Positions 9,434 through 18,615 of a DNA stretch of 64,000 nucleotides are shown one piece after another. The translations under genes were made by a program, and so were the position numbers. The notes beneath the pieces are model-generated. The model was not told the origin of the DNA. It did not search any database and worked only from the letters and a program-made list of their open reading frames with translations. The stretch comes from an uncultured Rhodobiaceae bacterium (lineage in GTDB: Bacteria; Pseudomonadota; Alphaproteobacteria; Rhizobiales; TMED25), in assembly GCA_913045225.1 (NCBI GenBank), contig CAJWPC010000002.1:62001-126000 (forward strand), written 5' to 3'. Each line of letters starts with the position of its first letter. Position 1 is the first letter of the stretch.

Positions 9434-10860
9434 TCATGATTTAGGGCAGAACAGTCCCATGGATGGTATTTTTCAATTTGAGCTGCTAGGCTTATTAGCG
9501 TTGACTCGTCTCCAATTTTTGCAGCAAAATGCATTCCTAGAGGCATTCCGTCATCAAAAACTTGCATGGGAATTGACATCGCTGGACCTCCAGTTTGATT
9601 GAATATTGCTGTATGAGGAGCGATTTCACGAAATAATAGATTAAGGTGTCGGTCTACATCTGTATGATCTGTATGTACGGTGCCCAATGGAAGCTCTTTA
9701 ATATTTACTGTTGGAGAGAGTATCAAATCATACTTTTCAAAGTAATCTGCCATAATACGTCCTATTTTGTGCATATTATTAATTGCTCTCAAATAATCGA
9801 CCGCTGTATATTTTCGGCCTTCATTCATCCATGCCCAATTTAGCGGCTCGAGGTCACTTTCTTTGAGATTAATACCAAGCATCTTTGCTCTATTTTCAAG
9901 ATTATTTAAAAGATTTATGGCAGGTATAATTTTCCAAGCCTCGAGTATCGATTGAGCGGATAAATCAATATTAATTTCTTCAACATGATGACCAAGAGTC
10001 TCACATAGCTGCGCTGAATTTTTTGTTAATTGAATTATATCTGAGTTTAGTCTATTTCCTTCAAAATCGTGGGTCATGAATCCTATTTTCAAATTTTTCG
10101 GCTCAATATGAATAGAATCAAGAAATTTTCCATTTTGTTTTGGGCTTACGTATGGTTCGCCAGGCATCAACTCACTGGATATATCAAGTAGGGCTGCACT
10201 ATCTCGTACAGACTTAGATAGACAGTGACTAATTGCCATGCCACCAAGAGCCTCGCCAAGATCTGGTCCACTTGATACTCTTCCACGCGATGGCTTTAAT
10301 CCAAAAAGACCGCAAAGGGCAGCAGGGACTCTGATACTCCCACCTCCATCTGTGGCATGGGCGATAGGAACGTATCCTTGACGAATTGAGGCTGCAGAAC
10401 CCCCCGATGAACCACCAGGAGAGTTTGATTTTTTTAGAGGATTCTTTGTAGGGCCAAAAATTTTCGGCTCTGTAGTCAGTGAAAGTGCCAACTCTGGGGT
10501 TTTTGTAAGACCTAGTATAATCAATCCTGCTTTTTTATAGAGTTTGATTAAGTAACTATCATTTTTTGCAATATTATTTTCAAATAGTTTGCTTGATAAT
10601 GTTGTTGGTAAGCCCTCACATGACACATTTAAGTCTTTTAACAAGAATGGTACACCGTGAAAAATATTTTCTGGCTGAGATTTTTCTATTGCTCTAATTG
10701 CATGATCATATGCTTTTGTTGTAATTGCGGATATATCCTCATCGTAAGTTTCAATGATACTTACTGCAGTATCTAAAACCTCTCTCACGTTAACCTCTTT
10801 TTCTCTTATGAGTTTGGCGATGCCAAGTCCGTCATAGGATGAGTATTCAGATTTTTTCAT
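9430..10860 (-). CDS. Amidase-signature family hydrolase
   Basis: Ser-Ser-Lys amidase. The catalytic Lys lies in FLLKDLNV. The signature GGSSGGSAASIRQG is followed by HATDGGGSIRVPAALCGLFGLKPSRGR, which contains the nucleophilic Ser and the second Ser. The C-terminal region has FNQTGGPAMSIPM and GMPLGMHFAAKIGDE, typical of broad amide hydrolases rather than GatA. The track starts at a GTG (10869); the ATG at 10860 sits five bases after AGGTGA and is preferred (476 residues). It is third in a leftward set, fdh - monooxygenase - amidase. The substrate cannot be read from sequence; release of a short-chain acid or formate is only a guess from context. Confidence 0.85.
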   Translation of the reverse strand: MKKSEYSSYDGLGIAKLIREKEVNVREVLDTAVSIIETYDEDISAITTKAYDHAIRAIEKSQPENIFHGVPFLLKDLNVSCEGLPTTLSSKLFENNIAKNDSYLIKLYKKAGLIILGLTKTPELALSLTTEPKIFGPTKNPLKKSNSPGGSSGGSAASIRQGYVPIAHATDGGGSIRVPAALCGLFGLKPSRGRVSSGPDLGEALGGMAISHCLSKSVRDSAALLDISSELMPGEPYVSPKQNGKFLDSIHIEPKNLKIGFMTHDFEGNRLNSDIIQLTKNSAQLCETLGHHVEEINIDLSAQSILEAWKIIPAINLLNNLENRAKMLGINLKESDLEPLNWAWMNEGRKYTAVDYLRAINNMHKIGRIMADYFEKYDLILSPTVNIKELPLGTVHTDHTDVDRHLNLLFREIAPHTAIFNQTGGPAMSIPMQVFDDGMPLGMHFAAKIGDESTLISLAAQIEKYHPWDCSALNHD

Positions 10861-10869
10861 GTGTTTCAC

Positions 10870-12456
10870 CTATTCTAGGGTAAACCCTTCATAAGAATTA
10901 TTCACTATCTTTTCGCATTTTTCGATATATACCGGTAATCCACCAACAAACGGATAGAAAACTCTTTTTTTACCAGTGACATTTGAGCCTAGATACCACG
11001 AGTCACAATAATAACGAAGTGTATCACGAGCGCATTTATCGTTATATTTCCCCCATTCAATTTCAGCATCTCTATTTGCTTCGATGGAATGATAAGACTT
11101 TTTCTTAATATATCTTATACAATCTGCTATCCAGTCAACATGTTGCTCTATTGTGGGAATCATATTTGTCAGGACCGATGGACTGCCAGGACCGGTGATA
11201 GTAAAGAAGTTTGGGAAACCGTTCGTTGCAAGACCAAGATATGTTTCCGGCCCATTTATCCATTTATCTTTCAAGGCTATATTATTTTTGCCGATTATAT
11301 CGATATTATTCAAAGCGCCAGTCATTGCATCAAATCCGGTTGCTAATATTATCATATCTAAGTCTACCTCTCCTATGCCCTCGATATCAATACCCTGTCT
11401 ACGGATCAAATTAATTGGGTTTTTTTTTAAATTAATAAGCTCGACATTTCCTCGATTAAATGTATCGAAGTAATTTGACTCAATAACAAGTCTCTTACAT
11501 CCTACGATTGATCTTGGTTTGAGTGCCTCAGATATTTTTTTATTTTTAACAATTTCATCTATTTTATCCTCAATATATTGTGTGGCTGTTTTATTTGCAT
11601 CGAGATTATGTGTTATGTCACTAAATGCTGCCAAGAATGCTAGCCCTCCAGCAGCCCACCTTCTATCATATTCTTCTTTCAGCTCTTTTTTTGTGACTTC
11701 CAATGCAGATTTTTTATTGTAGGTAGTCAGAAAACCACTGACGAGCTTCTTCGCGTCAGCCCTATTCTTCTTATAGTTTTTCTTAAACTCTTGTACAAAA
11801 TCTGGGTCTAGACTTTTATTGTGTGCTGGAACAGAATAATTCGGCGTTCTCTGTAAAACATATAATTTTTCCGCAGATTTTGCGACTTCGGGTATTAGTT
11901 GCATACCAGACGAACCCGTACCTATTACCGCGATAGTTTTTTTTGTAAAATCTATTTTTTTTTCAGGCCAAAGTGAGCTTTGATAGCACTCGCCCTCAAA
12001 ATCCTCGATACCTGGGATTTTGGCATTCAGAGGTTGGCTAAGGCAGCCAGTTGCCATTATACAAAAGTTCGCATGAAATTTTTCTTCATTTTTACCGGAA
12101 ATTTCCCATAATGAATTCTTATATATAATATTTTTTACATCAAAATTTAATTTGATATGCGCGTGCAACTGAAAGCGATCTGCTACATGATTTAAGTAAT
12201 TTAATATTTCAGGTTGTCGTGCATACTTTTCTGTCCACTCCCACTCTTGTTGCAGTTCTTCGGAGAACTGATATGAGTACTGTAGACTTTCGGTATCACA
12301 TCTTGCTCCAGGATATTTATTCCAAAACCATGTGCCTCCAATGGAAGGAGCTCTTTCAAGGATAAGTGCAGTATAGCCATAGCTGCGCAACTTATGAAGC
12401 ATGTAAAGTCCTGCAAAACCCGCACCAATTACAATAACATCATGAGTTGCATGCAT
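10870..12456 (-). CDS. FAD-dependent monooxygenase, Baeyer-Villiger (cyclohexanone monooxygenase-like) family
   Basis: A 528-residue class B flavoprotein monooxygenase. It has two Rossmann motifs: VIGAGFAGLYM (FAD, near residue 10) and AVIGTGSSGMQLIPEVA (NADPH, near 175). The early part shows GGTWFWNKYPGARCDTESLQY and the later part MIILATGFDAMTG. The type I BVMO fingerprint F-x-G-x3-H-x3-W-P is present as FEGECYQSSLWP, with Gln in place of the signature His (codon CAA, near 157-168). A BVMO would turn a ketone into an ester or lactone, which neighbouring hydrolases could open. The His-to-Gln change leaves true BVMO activity uncertain. It starts 11 bases after the fdh stop and ends nine bases before the amidase ATG. 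Confidence 0.85.
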   Translation of the reverse strand: MHATHDVIVIGAGFAGLYMLHKLRSYGYTALILERAPSIGGTWFWNKYPGARCDTESLQYSYQFSEELQQEWEWTEKYARQPEILNYLNHVADRFQLHAHIKLNFDVKNIIYKNSLWEISGKNEEKFHANFCIMATGCLSQPLNAKIPGIEDFEGECYQSSLWPEKKIDFTKKTIAVIGTGSSGMQLIPEVAKSAEKLYVLQRTPNYSVPAHNKSLDPDFVQEFKKNYKKNRADAKKLVSGFLTTYNKKSALEVTKKELKEEYDRRWAAGGLAFLAAFSDITHNLDANKTATQYIEDKIDEIVKNKKISEALKPRSIVGCKRLVIESNYFDTFNRGNVELINLKKNPINLIRRQGIDIEGIGEVDLDMIILATGFDAMTGALNNIDIIGKNNIALKDKWINGPETYLGLATNGFPNFFTITGPGSPSVLTNMIPTIEQHVDWIADCIRYIKKKSYHSIEANRDAEIEWGKYNDKCARDTLRYYCDSWYLGSNVTGKKRVFYPFVGGLPVYIEKCEKIVNNSYEGFTLE

Positions 12457-12467
12457 ACTATGTTCTT

Positions 12468-13667
12468 TTACATTTTTTTATACTTAGCCGCTTCTTCGGA
12501 CCCACTTGTAGCACTACCCTTACTGTAAGAGTGAGCGCCTGTGCCCGCCAGGTTACCATCTTTAACTATTGTGTATTCCTCTCTGATTGGTTTTCCTTCG
12601 AAGAAGCACTCCAGTATTTCTCTGACCCCTGCCGCGTAGCGAGCTTGGGCTGATAGAGAGGTTCCTGATGTATGGGGCGTCATGCCGTGATGAGGCATAG
12701 TTCTCCAGATATGATCATTCGGCGCTGGTTGCGGGAACCAAACGTCTCCTGCGTATCCGCTCAACTGACCAGACTCGAGGGCCTTCGCAATTGCTTCACG
12801 ATCACAGATTTTTCCTCTTGCGGTATTGACGATATAAGCACCTTTCTTCATTTTATTAATAAGTACCTCGTCGAAAAGATTTTCAGTTTCAGGATGGAGT
12901 GGACAATTTATTGTGACGACATCACAAACTGCAACGAGCGACTCAACTGACTCATGAAACGTAAGATTTAATTCTTTTTCCACGCTATCTGGAAGTCTGT
13001 GTCTATCAAAATAATGAAGGTGAACATCAAAAGGTTTCATTTTTCTCAGAGCATCTAGACCAATTCTACCAGCAGCAACAGTTCCAATATGCATCCCTTC
13101 AACGTCGTATGAGCGTTGCACGGCGTCTGCAATATTCCAACCGCCCTCATTAACAATTCTATGCTGGTTATGATAGTCTCTGACAAGCGATAGGATCATC
13201 ATAACAATGTGCTCCGCAACCGATCTAGAGTTACAATATGTGACTTCCACTACATCAATTCCATTATCCATTGCAGCTTGTAAGTCAACGTGATCTGAAC
13301 CGATTCCAGCTGTAACCGCCATCTTAAGATTTTTTGCATTGGCGATTCTTTCTTTTGTTAGGTAGAAAGGCCAAAATGGCTGTGAAATTACAACATCTGC
13401 ATCAACCAGTTCTTTATCTGCTGTGCAATTTTCCCCATCTTTATCAGATGTTACAACTAATTCATGGCCATTTGACTCCAAAAATTTTCTTAATCCTAAT
13501 TCCCCTGACACGCAACCTAATAACTCGCCCGGAGTATAATCAATATTTTTTGGTGTTGGTAGTGCTTGACCGTCAGGATATTTATCTAACTTCGGCAGTT
13601 CTGATAAAGGGTAGTTTTTTGGCATCCCGCCTTTTGGATCATCGTACAATATACATAAGACTTTCAT
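12468..13667 (-). CDS. fdh: NAD-dependent formate dehydrogenase (D-2-hydroxyacid dehydrogenase fold)
   Basis: Metal-free, cytosolic oxidation of formate to CO2 with NADH formation. The 399 residues closely resemble the Pseudomonas sp. 101 enzyme as I remember it. Shared segments include FWPFYLTKERI, AGIGSDHVDL, EVTYCNSRSVAEH, the nucleotide loop GTVAAGRIG, NAD-specific Asp in YFDRHRLP, CPLHPETENLFD, VNTARGKICDR, the active-site Gln/His pair in WFPQPAPNDH and GMTPHTSGTS, and the C-terminal GAHSYSKGSATSGSEEAAK. It is the first enzyme of a leftward unit with the monooxygenase and amidase, and follows the HPP membrane protein. It would remove formate from the divergent Frc/Fhs operon while yielding NADH. 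Confidence 0.95.
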   Translation of the reverse strand: MKVLCILYDDPKGGMPKNYPLSELPKLDKYPDGQALPTPKNIDYTPGELLGCVSGELGLRKFLESNGHELVVTSDKDGENCTADKELVDADVVISQPFWPFYLTKERIANAKNLKMAVTAGIGSDHVDLQAAMDNGIDVVEVTYCNSRSVAEHIVMMILSLVRDYHNQHRIVNEGGWNIADAVQRSYDVEGMHIGTVAAGRIGLDALRKMKPFDVHLHYFDRHRLPDSVEKELNLTFHESVESLVAVCDVVTINCPLHPETENLFDEVLINKMKKGAYIVNTARGKICDREAIAKALESGQLSGYAGDVWFPQPAPNDHIWRTMPHHGMTPHTSGTSLSAQARYAAGVREILECFFEGKPIREEYTIVKDGNLAGTGAHSYSKGSATSGSEEAAKYKKM

Positions 13668-13742
13668 TTTCTAATTCCGCTGTTTCAATTTAAAAATATA
13701 CTTAATATCATCTTTGGATAGAACCATCAAATACAAAGTTCT

Positions 13743-14222
13743 CTAAAATAATTTAAAGTCTCTTTTTAAGATCACATTATTTATTAGATAAGCCTGCAAA
13801 ATAATTACAATACAACCGCTTATTAACGGAGATAATAAAAAATCAAAAGAATAGCCACCGAGTATTATCAGTATAGGATTGCCACCTGCCGGTGGGTGTG
13901 TTGAATTAAGTAAGATCATGAAAAAGATACCCAGCCCTACAGCTATTGGAATAACAAATGTGATGCTAAATGATAAATGACTTACAAGAATCGAGTAGCA
14001 CATTAGTCCTGCAATTGATGTGATTATGTGACCAAAAAATACGTTCCGACCTTTTGCAAATGGACTTTCAGGGTAACCCAAGATTAAAACCATTGAGGAT
14101 CCGAATGAGGCAACAAGAAATAGGCCATATTCCGTTTCATAGGACAAATAAGTTAAAGTACCAATTATGAAAATAGAAAAAAAGCCAGCGATTGCCGATT
14201 TTTTTAGAGTGTCCATATGCAT
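13743..14222 (-). CDS. HPP family membrane protein
   Basis: A 159-residue protein with about four to five hydrophobic helices and the family's namesake motif in NSTHPPAGGNPILIILGG. Some HPP proteins have been linked to nitrite transport in plastids and cyanobacteria, but the family is poorly characterised. It is 75 bases upstream of fdh on the same strand and divergent from the NIPSNAP operon. That position suggests an anion (formate, oxalate or similar) permeability role for the formate module. This is inference from position only. Confidence 0.75.
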   Translation of the reverse strand: MHMDTLKKSAIAGFFSIFIIGTLTYLSYETEYGLFLVASFGSSMVLILGYPESPFAKGRNVFFGHIITSIAGLMCYSILVSHLSFSITFVIPIAVGLGIFFMILLNSTHPPAGGNPILIILGGYSFDFLLSPLISGCIVIILQAYLINNVILKRDFKLF

Positions 14223-14319
14223 TAAATTAGTGCCATAATAATTTTTTTTTGTTATAAGTCATATTAGTTGCATTTATAATTTATTAAAAGATTAAAAAAA
14301 TCGTTTCAGGGGGTGCAAG

Positions 14320-14634
14320 ATGATATTTGATCACAGAACGTATACGATACAACCCGGTAAAACCAATGAATATGTTAAAATATTTGAAGAATTTGCCTAT
14401 CCAGTTGCAATGAAACATGGACTAAACCTTGTGGCATACTTCGTGAGTAAAGTTGGAACATTAAATCAGGTTGTTCACATCTGGAGTTACAACGACATGA
14501 TGGAGTTTGAGACCCTAAGAGAACAACGCGATGCTGACCCAGAATGGACACGCTACAGGCAGAAAATAGCTGGGATGATTGTTGCCCAAGAAGATAAGAT
14601 AATGGTTGGGTCAAATTTTTCACCAATTAAGTAA
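14320..14634 (+). CDS. NIPSNAP family protein
   Basis: A 104-residue ferredoxin-like alpha/beta-barrel protein. NIPSNAP features are MIFDHRTYTIQPGKTNEYVKIFE, HIWSYNDMMEFETLREQR and DPEWTRYRQKI. Members are small, often dimeric and of unknown chemistry, commonly beside catabolic enzymes. It has a strong ribosome-binding site (CAGGGGGTGCAAG) and is first in a six-gene rightward operon with the ThDP lyase, Frc, formyltransferase, Fhs and reductase genes. It could be an accessory or a small isomerase/binding protein; no active site can be assigned. Confidence 0.85.
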   Translation: MIFDHRTYTIQPGKTNEYVKIFEEFAYPVAMKHGLNLVAYFVSKVGTLNQVVHIWSYNDMMEFETLREQRDADPEWTRYRQKIAGMIVAQEDKIMVGSNFSPIK

Positions 14635-14666
14635 AAGAGCTGAGATTGGGATTTAAGGGAACGGCT

Positions 14667-16394
14667 ATGGTTACATCTACTGAAGATATTCTAAAGAAGC
14701 GAACTCAAAATGAAGGCATGATTTCGGGTGGGCATCTTGTCGCCAAAGCGTTAAAAAATGAAGGCGTCGACGCAATTTTTACCCTGTGTGGCGGGCACAT
14801 AATTGATATATATGATGGCTGTATTGAAGAGGGTATAAGAATATTTGATTTTAGGCACGAGCAAACGGCTGCTCACGCTGCTGATGGATATGCCAGACAA
14901 ACAGGGAAGCTGGGCTGTCTTGTGACAACTGCTGGACCTGGATTTACCAATGCAATTACAGGTATCGCAACCGCCTTTAGATCTGAAAGTCCTGTACTCC
15001 ATATTGGGGGGCAGAGTGCTTTATCACAATGGAAAATGGGAGGACTTCAAGAACTACCACATATGGAAATACTAAAACCAATCACGAAGTTTGCATCTAC
15101 AGTTATGTCAACCGAACGAGTTGCGGATATGGTTGCAATGGCCGCAAGGGAATGCTTCAATGGAGCATGTGGACCCTCTTATCTTGAAATACCAAGGGAT
15201 GTTCTAGATAGAGAGGTACCCGTGGAAACAGTAAAACTTCCGATAAAAGATAGATACAGAGCGTCAATAAAATCACAAGCAGACCCCTCAGCAGTAAAAG
15301 GGGTGGTTGAGATTTTAAAAAAATCAGAGAGACCAGCTATCCTTTTTGGGCAACAGGTTTGGCAATCAAGAAGTCATATTGAAGCAAATCAATTTATAGA
15401 GAAATTAAAAATACCAGCTTACACAAATGGTGCAAGCCGAGGAATGATCGGTAAAGGTTGTAAGTACTCATTTGATAGAACGAGGGGAGACGCATTCAAG
15501 CAGGCAGATACCATAATCATTGTTGGTACTCCTTTTGACTTTAGAATGGGCTACGGATCAAGAATATCATCAGATATCAAGATAATTCAAATAGATCAGG
15601 ATTATTCAAATGTGGGAAAAAATAGAGATATTGACATTGGACTTGTTGGTCATCCTGGCTCTGTTCTGTCACAAATTATAGATTTAATGCCAAAATCTTA
15701 CGACGCAAAGATTGAAAAAAGTAGGGATAAATGGATAGAATTATTATCCAGTAAAGAAGATGAAAAGTATGAGAAACTCCTACCAACATTCAAATCAGAT
15801 AGTATGCCAATCCATCCATATAGAGTCGCATATGAAATAAATGAGTTTCTTGATGATAATACAATTTTTATTGGTGATGGTGGTGATGTCGTTACAATAT
15901 CAGCGCAAGCAGTGAGACCAAAAAACCCTGGTCAATGGATGGACCCGGGAGCACTCGGCAGTCTTGGAGTTGGAACAGGTTTCGCGTTTGCGGCAAAACT
16001 TGCTAATCCTGATAAGGAGGTTCTATGCTACTATGGTGATGGTTCTTTTGGAATGACGGCCTTTGATATTGAAACAGCTGATAGGTTTGGAATGCCATTT
16101 ATTGCGGTGATTGGAAATAATTCAGCAATGAATCAAATTAGATATGGACAGCTTGCGAAGTATGGTCAGCAAAAAGGTGATATTGCCAATAAACTTGGTG
16201 ATATGAAGTTCTCAGATTTTCCAAAAATGTGGGGTGCGCATGGAATTGAAGTTCATGAGCCAAATGAGATTAGTTCTGCTCTGAATGAAGCAAGAAAGCT
16301 TATAAATAAAACTAAGAAATCAGTCGTGGTCAATATATGGGTTGATCCCAACGAGTATGCACCTGGCACCAAAGCCCAGACAATGTATAAGTAG
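14667..16394 (+). CDS. ThDP-dependent lyase related to 2-hydroxyacyl-CoA lyase / oxalyl-CoA decarboxylase
   Basis: A 575-residue member of the acetolactate synthase/oxalyl-CoA decarboxylase superfamily. It has the N-terminal PYR domain with catalytic Glu in [16 protein letters not shown] (about residue 65), the middle domain ([15 protein letters not shown]), and the C-terminal PP domain with [19 protein letters not shown] through GNN (about 457-485). Canonical oxalyl-CoA decarboxylases have GDYEE, GDSAFGFSG and a C-terminal ESG lid. This protein instead has GGLQELPHM (Gln-Glu, like 2-hydroxyacyl-CoA lyases), GDGS, and ends [10 protein letters not shown]. It is directly upstream of an Frc homologue, so an acyl-CoA substrate with formyl-CoA as product is likely. 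The track starts at a TTG; the ATG at 14667 has AAGGGA six bases upstream. Could also be annotated acetolactate synthase-like, but the context argues against that. Confidence 0.75.
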   Translation: MVTSTEDILKKRTQNEGMISGGHLVAKALKNEGVDAIFTLCGGHIIDIYDGCIEEGIRIFDFRHEQTAAHAADGYARQTGKLGCLVTTAGPGFTNAITGIATAFRSESPVLHIGGQSALSQWKMGGLQELPHMEILKPITKFASTVMSTERVADMVAMAARECFNGACGPSYLEIPRDVLDREVPVETVKLPIKDRYRASIKSQADPSAVKGVVEILKKSERPAILFGQQVWQSRSHIEANQFIEKLKIPAYTNGASRGMIGKGCKYSFDRTRGDAFKQADTIIIVGTPFDFRMGYGSRISSDIKIIQIDQDYSNVGKNRDIDIGLVGHPGSVLSQIIDLMPKSYDAKIEKSRDKWIELLSSKEDEKYEKLLPTFKSDSMPIHPYRVAYEINEFLDDNTIFIGDGGDVVTISAQAVRPKNPGQWMDPGALGSLGVGTGFAFAAKLANPDKEVLCYYGDGSFGMTAFDIETADRFGMPFIAVIGNNSAMNQIRYGQLAKYGQQKGDIANKLGDMKFSDFPKMWGAHGIEVHEPNEISSALNEARKLINKTKKSVVVNIWVDPNEYAPGTKAQTMYK

Positions 16395-16404
16395 GAAATA
16401 TCAA

Positions 16405-17655
16405 ATGGAAGCATTAAAAGGTATAACAATACTTGATTTTACACATGTTCAATCAGGTCCAACATGCACCCAACTCTTGGCTTGGTTTGGTGCAAACGTT
16501 ATTAAAATTGAACGACCAGGCGGTGGTGATATCACCCGCTCGCAACTACGTGATAAAGATGGTGTGGACTCATTATATTTTACAATGCTAAACCATAACA
16601 AGAAATCTATTACTTTAAATGTTAAAGATGACAAAGGTAAAAAAATATTAGATGATTTGATATTGAAATGTGACGTATTTGTTGAAAATTTCGCTCCCGG
16701 AACGCTGGATAGGATGGGTTACGGTTGGGAACACATACATAAATTAAATCCAAGAATTATTCTAGCCTCAGTAAAAGGTTTTGGGCCTGGGCCATATGAA
16801 GATTGTAAGGTCTATGAAAATATTGCCCAATGCGCTGGGGGTGCTGCCTCGACCACAGGCTTTCTTGATGGTCCACCCCTTGTCACAGGAGCGCAAATAG
16901 GGGACTCGGGTACTGGCCTGCACCTCGCATTGGGAATTGTAACAGCTCTGTTCCATCGAGAGAAATCAGGTCTTGGACAGAAGGTTGACGTCGCGATGCA
17001 AGATGGGGTCGTGAATTTATGTCGAGTAAAATTAAGAGATTATCAGAGGTTATCCAGCGGACCACTATCTGAATATAGTCAATTTGGTCAGGGGATTCCA
17101 TTCACAGATACAACTCCCCGCGCAGGAAATGATTCTGGTGGAGGGCAGCCTGGTTGGATTCTTAAATGCAAGGGCTGGGAGGATGATGCTGACTCTTATG
17201 TCTACTTTATTACACAAGCGCCTGTATGGGATAAAATTTGTAATGTTATTGGTAGAGATGATTGGATCAGTGATCCCGAATACTCAACTCCTAAAGCAAG
17301 ATTAGATAAATTATCACATATATTTGAGACAATAGAAAAATGGACAATGACTAAGACAAAATTTGAAGTCGTATCAATATGTGACCCACTTGGTATTCCT
17401 TGTGGGCCAATATTATCAATGAAAGAGATAGCTCATGATGAGTCCTTGAGGCGAACTGGAACCGTTGTTGAAGTTGACCATCCTGAAAGAGGTAAATATA
17501 TCACTGTCGGTTGTCCAATTAAATTATCAAACTCGGAAGCGGATGTCCAAAGGTCGCCTTTATTAGGGGAGCATAACGAAGAAATTTTAAAAGATTTTCT
17601 TAATTACAGCGACGAGGAGCTGGTTGAAATCAATAAAACAGATGCGATGAAGTAG
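16405..17655 (+). CDS. frc: Formyl-CoA transferase homologue (class III CoA-transferase)
   Basis: Class III CoA-transferases move CoA between acids through an aspartyl-CoA thioester. The 416 residues follow Oxalobacter Frc closely: [63 protein letters not shown], catalytic Asp in IGDSGTGLH (about 167), [10 protein letters not shown], the glycine loop [16 protein letters not shown], and [10 protein letters not shown]. The position of Frc Trp48 is Gln (TRSQLRDK), as I recall for E. coli YfdW. The first Gly of the GGGG loop is Ser. The track start at 16342 lies inside the upstream gene; the ATG at 16405 follows TAGGAAA and gives the family N-terminus. Likely reaction: formyl-CoA + acid to formate + acyl-CoA; oxalate is the textbook acceptor but is unproven here. 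Confidence 0.88.
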   Translation: MEALKGITILDFTHVQSGPTCTQLLAWFGANVIKIERPGGGDITRSQLRDKDGVDSLYFTMLNHNKKSITLNVKDDKGKKILDDLILKCDVFVENFAPGTLDRMGYGWEHIHKLNPRIILASVKGFGPGPYEDCKVYENIAQCAGGAASTTGFLDGPPLVTGAQIGDSGTGLHLALGIVTALFHREKSGLGQKVDVAMQDGVVNLCRVKLRDYQRLSSGPLSEYSQFGQGIPFTDTTPRAGNDSGGGQPGWILKCKGWEDDADSYVYFITQAPVWDKICNVIGRDDWISDPEYSTPKARLDKLSHIFETIEKWTMTKTKFEVVSICDPLGIPCGPILSMKEIAHDESLRRTGTVVEVDHPERGKYITVGCPIKLSNSEADVQRSPLLGEHNEEILKDFLNYSDEELVEINKTDAMK

Positions 17656-17664
17656 AGTTTAATA

Positions 17665-18582
17665 ATGCGAATTGTAGTACACGGGCAGCAGGCATTCGGA
17701 AGTGCAGTATTGGAGAGACTTTTATCAAATAATGAGGATATTGTATCGGTTTGTGCCGCTCCCAATAAAAAAAATGGAAATCTTGATCCGTTAGTTGAAG
17801 CTGCAAATGCAAATAATATTCCAGTTCATCAACCAACTAGCTGGAAAACAGACGAAGCATATGAATTAATGGAATCTTTTGATGCAGATTTATGCGTTAT
17901 GGCATACGTGACACTGATTGTACCCAGTGCAATTCTAAACTTACCTCGGAAGGGGTCTATTCAATATCACCCATCATTGCTACCCATGCACCGAGGTCCC
18001 TCGTCAATAAATTGGCCTATATCAATAGGATCAAAAAAAACAGGGATAACTATATTTTGGCCTGATGATGGCCTCGATACTGGACCTATACTATTACAAA
18101 AAGAATGCACCATTGATGAAAATGAAACTCTTGGCGCTCTGTATTTTAATAAATTATTTCCCATGGGTGTTGATTCAATTGAGGAGTCAATTCAATTAAT
18201 TAAGAGTGGTAATGCACCAAAGATTGATCAAAATCTTGATGAAGGCTCATATGAAAGTTGGTTTGGCAGAGAGCAATCAAAAATTGACTGGACAAAGCAC
18301 GCAAATGAAATTCACGCACTCATTCGGGCGAGTGACCCTCAGCCGGGTGCATGGACTCTACATAATGGTAATGAAATTATGTTATATGATGTAAAAATAA
18401 TTAATGACCATCAGAACATACCCGGTTATATCTGTAATATTGATGAAGAAGTTGGCATACAAATAAGTACAGGGCATGGTACAATATCCATTCAAAAATT
18501 TCGACATAATGGAAAAAAAATGAGTGCAATGGAATACGCAGAAATAAGTAATATGAAGTCTGGTGATATTCTAGGAAATTAA
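17665..18582 (+). CDS. Stand-alone 10-formyl-THF formyltransferase/hydrolase domain, ALDH1L type
   Basis: A 305-residue folate formyltransferase-fold protein that matches the N-terminal hydrolase domain of 10-formyl-THF dehydrogenase (ALDH1L) better than Met-tRNA formyltransferase. Shared segments are GSIQYHPSLLPMHRG, INWPISIGSKKTGITIFW, DDGLDTGPILLQKEC and a C-terminal OB-like part with IHALIRASDPQPGAW. The catalytic pair His102 and Asp138 has the same 36-residue spacing as His106/Asp142 in ALDH1L1. There is no ACP-like or aldehyde dehydrogenase domain, and no ACT domain as in PurU. In ALDH1L the formyl group passes to a 4'-phosphopantetheine arm. Placed between frc and fhs, this protein may move formyl between THF and CoA, or act as a simple hydrolase. 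It starts nine bases after frc. Confidence 0.82.
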   Translation: MRIVVHGQQAFGSAVLERLLSNNEDIVSVCAAPNKKNGNLDPLVEAANANNIPVHQPTSWKTDEAYELMESFDADLCVMAYVTLIVPSAILNLPRKGSIQYHPSLLPMHRGPSSINWPISIGSKKTGITIFWPDDGLDTGPILLQKECTIDENETLGALYFNKLFPMGVDSIEESIQLIKSGNAPKIDQNLDEGSYESWFGREQSKIDWTKHANEIHALIRASDPQPGAWTLHNGNEIMLYDVKIINDHQNIPGYICNIDEEVGIQISTGHGTISIQKFRHNGKKMSAMEYAEISNMKSGDILGN

Positions 18583-18615
18583 AAATAACTATAAATATAA
18601 AAAGAGAATACAATA

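Noticed and set aside
11089-11722. Several plus-strand ORFs of 67-106 residues
   Set aside because: Shadows of the monooxygenase gene on the other strand, with no recognisable motif or ribosome-binding site.
14667-16394. Straight annotation as oxalyl-CoA decarboxylase (oxc)
   Set aside because: Key Oxc motifs are missing, so the frc neighbour alone does not justify the symbol.
17665-18582. Annotation as methionyl-tRNA formyltransferase (fmt) or PurU
   Set aside because: The HPSLLPMHRG and IFWPDDGLDTGPILLQKE segments match the ALDH1L hydrolase domain better than Fmt; PurU would carry an N-terminal ACT domain, which is absent, and no def gene is adjacent.
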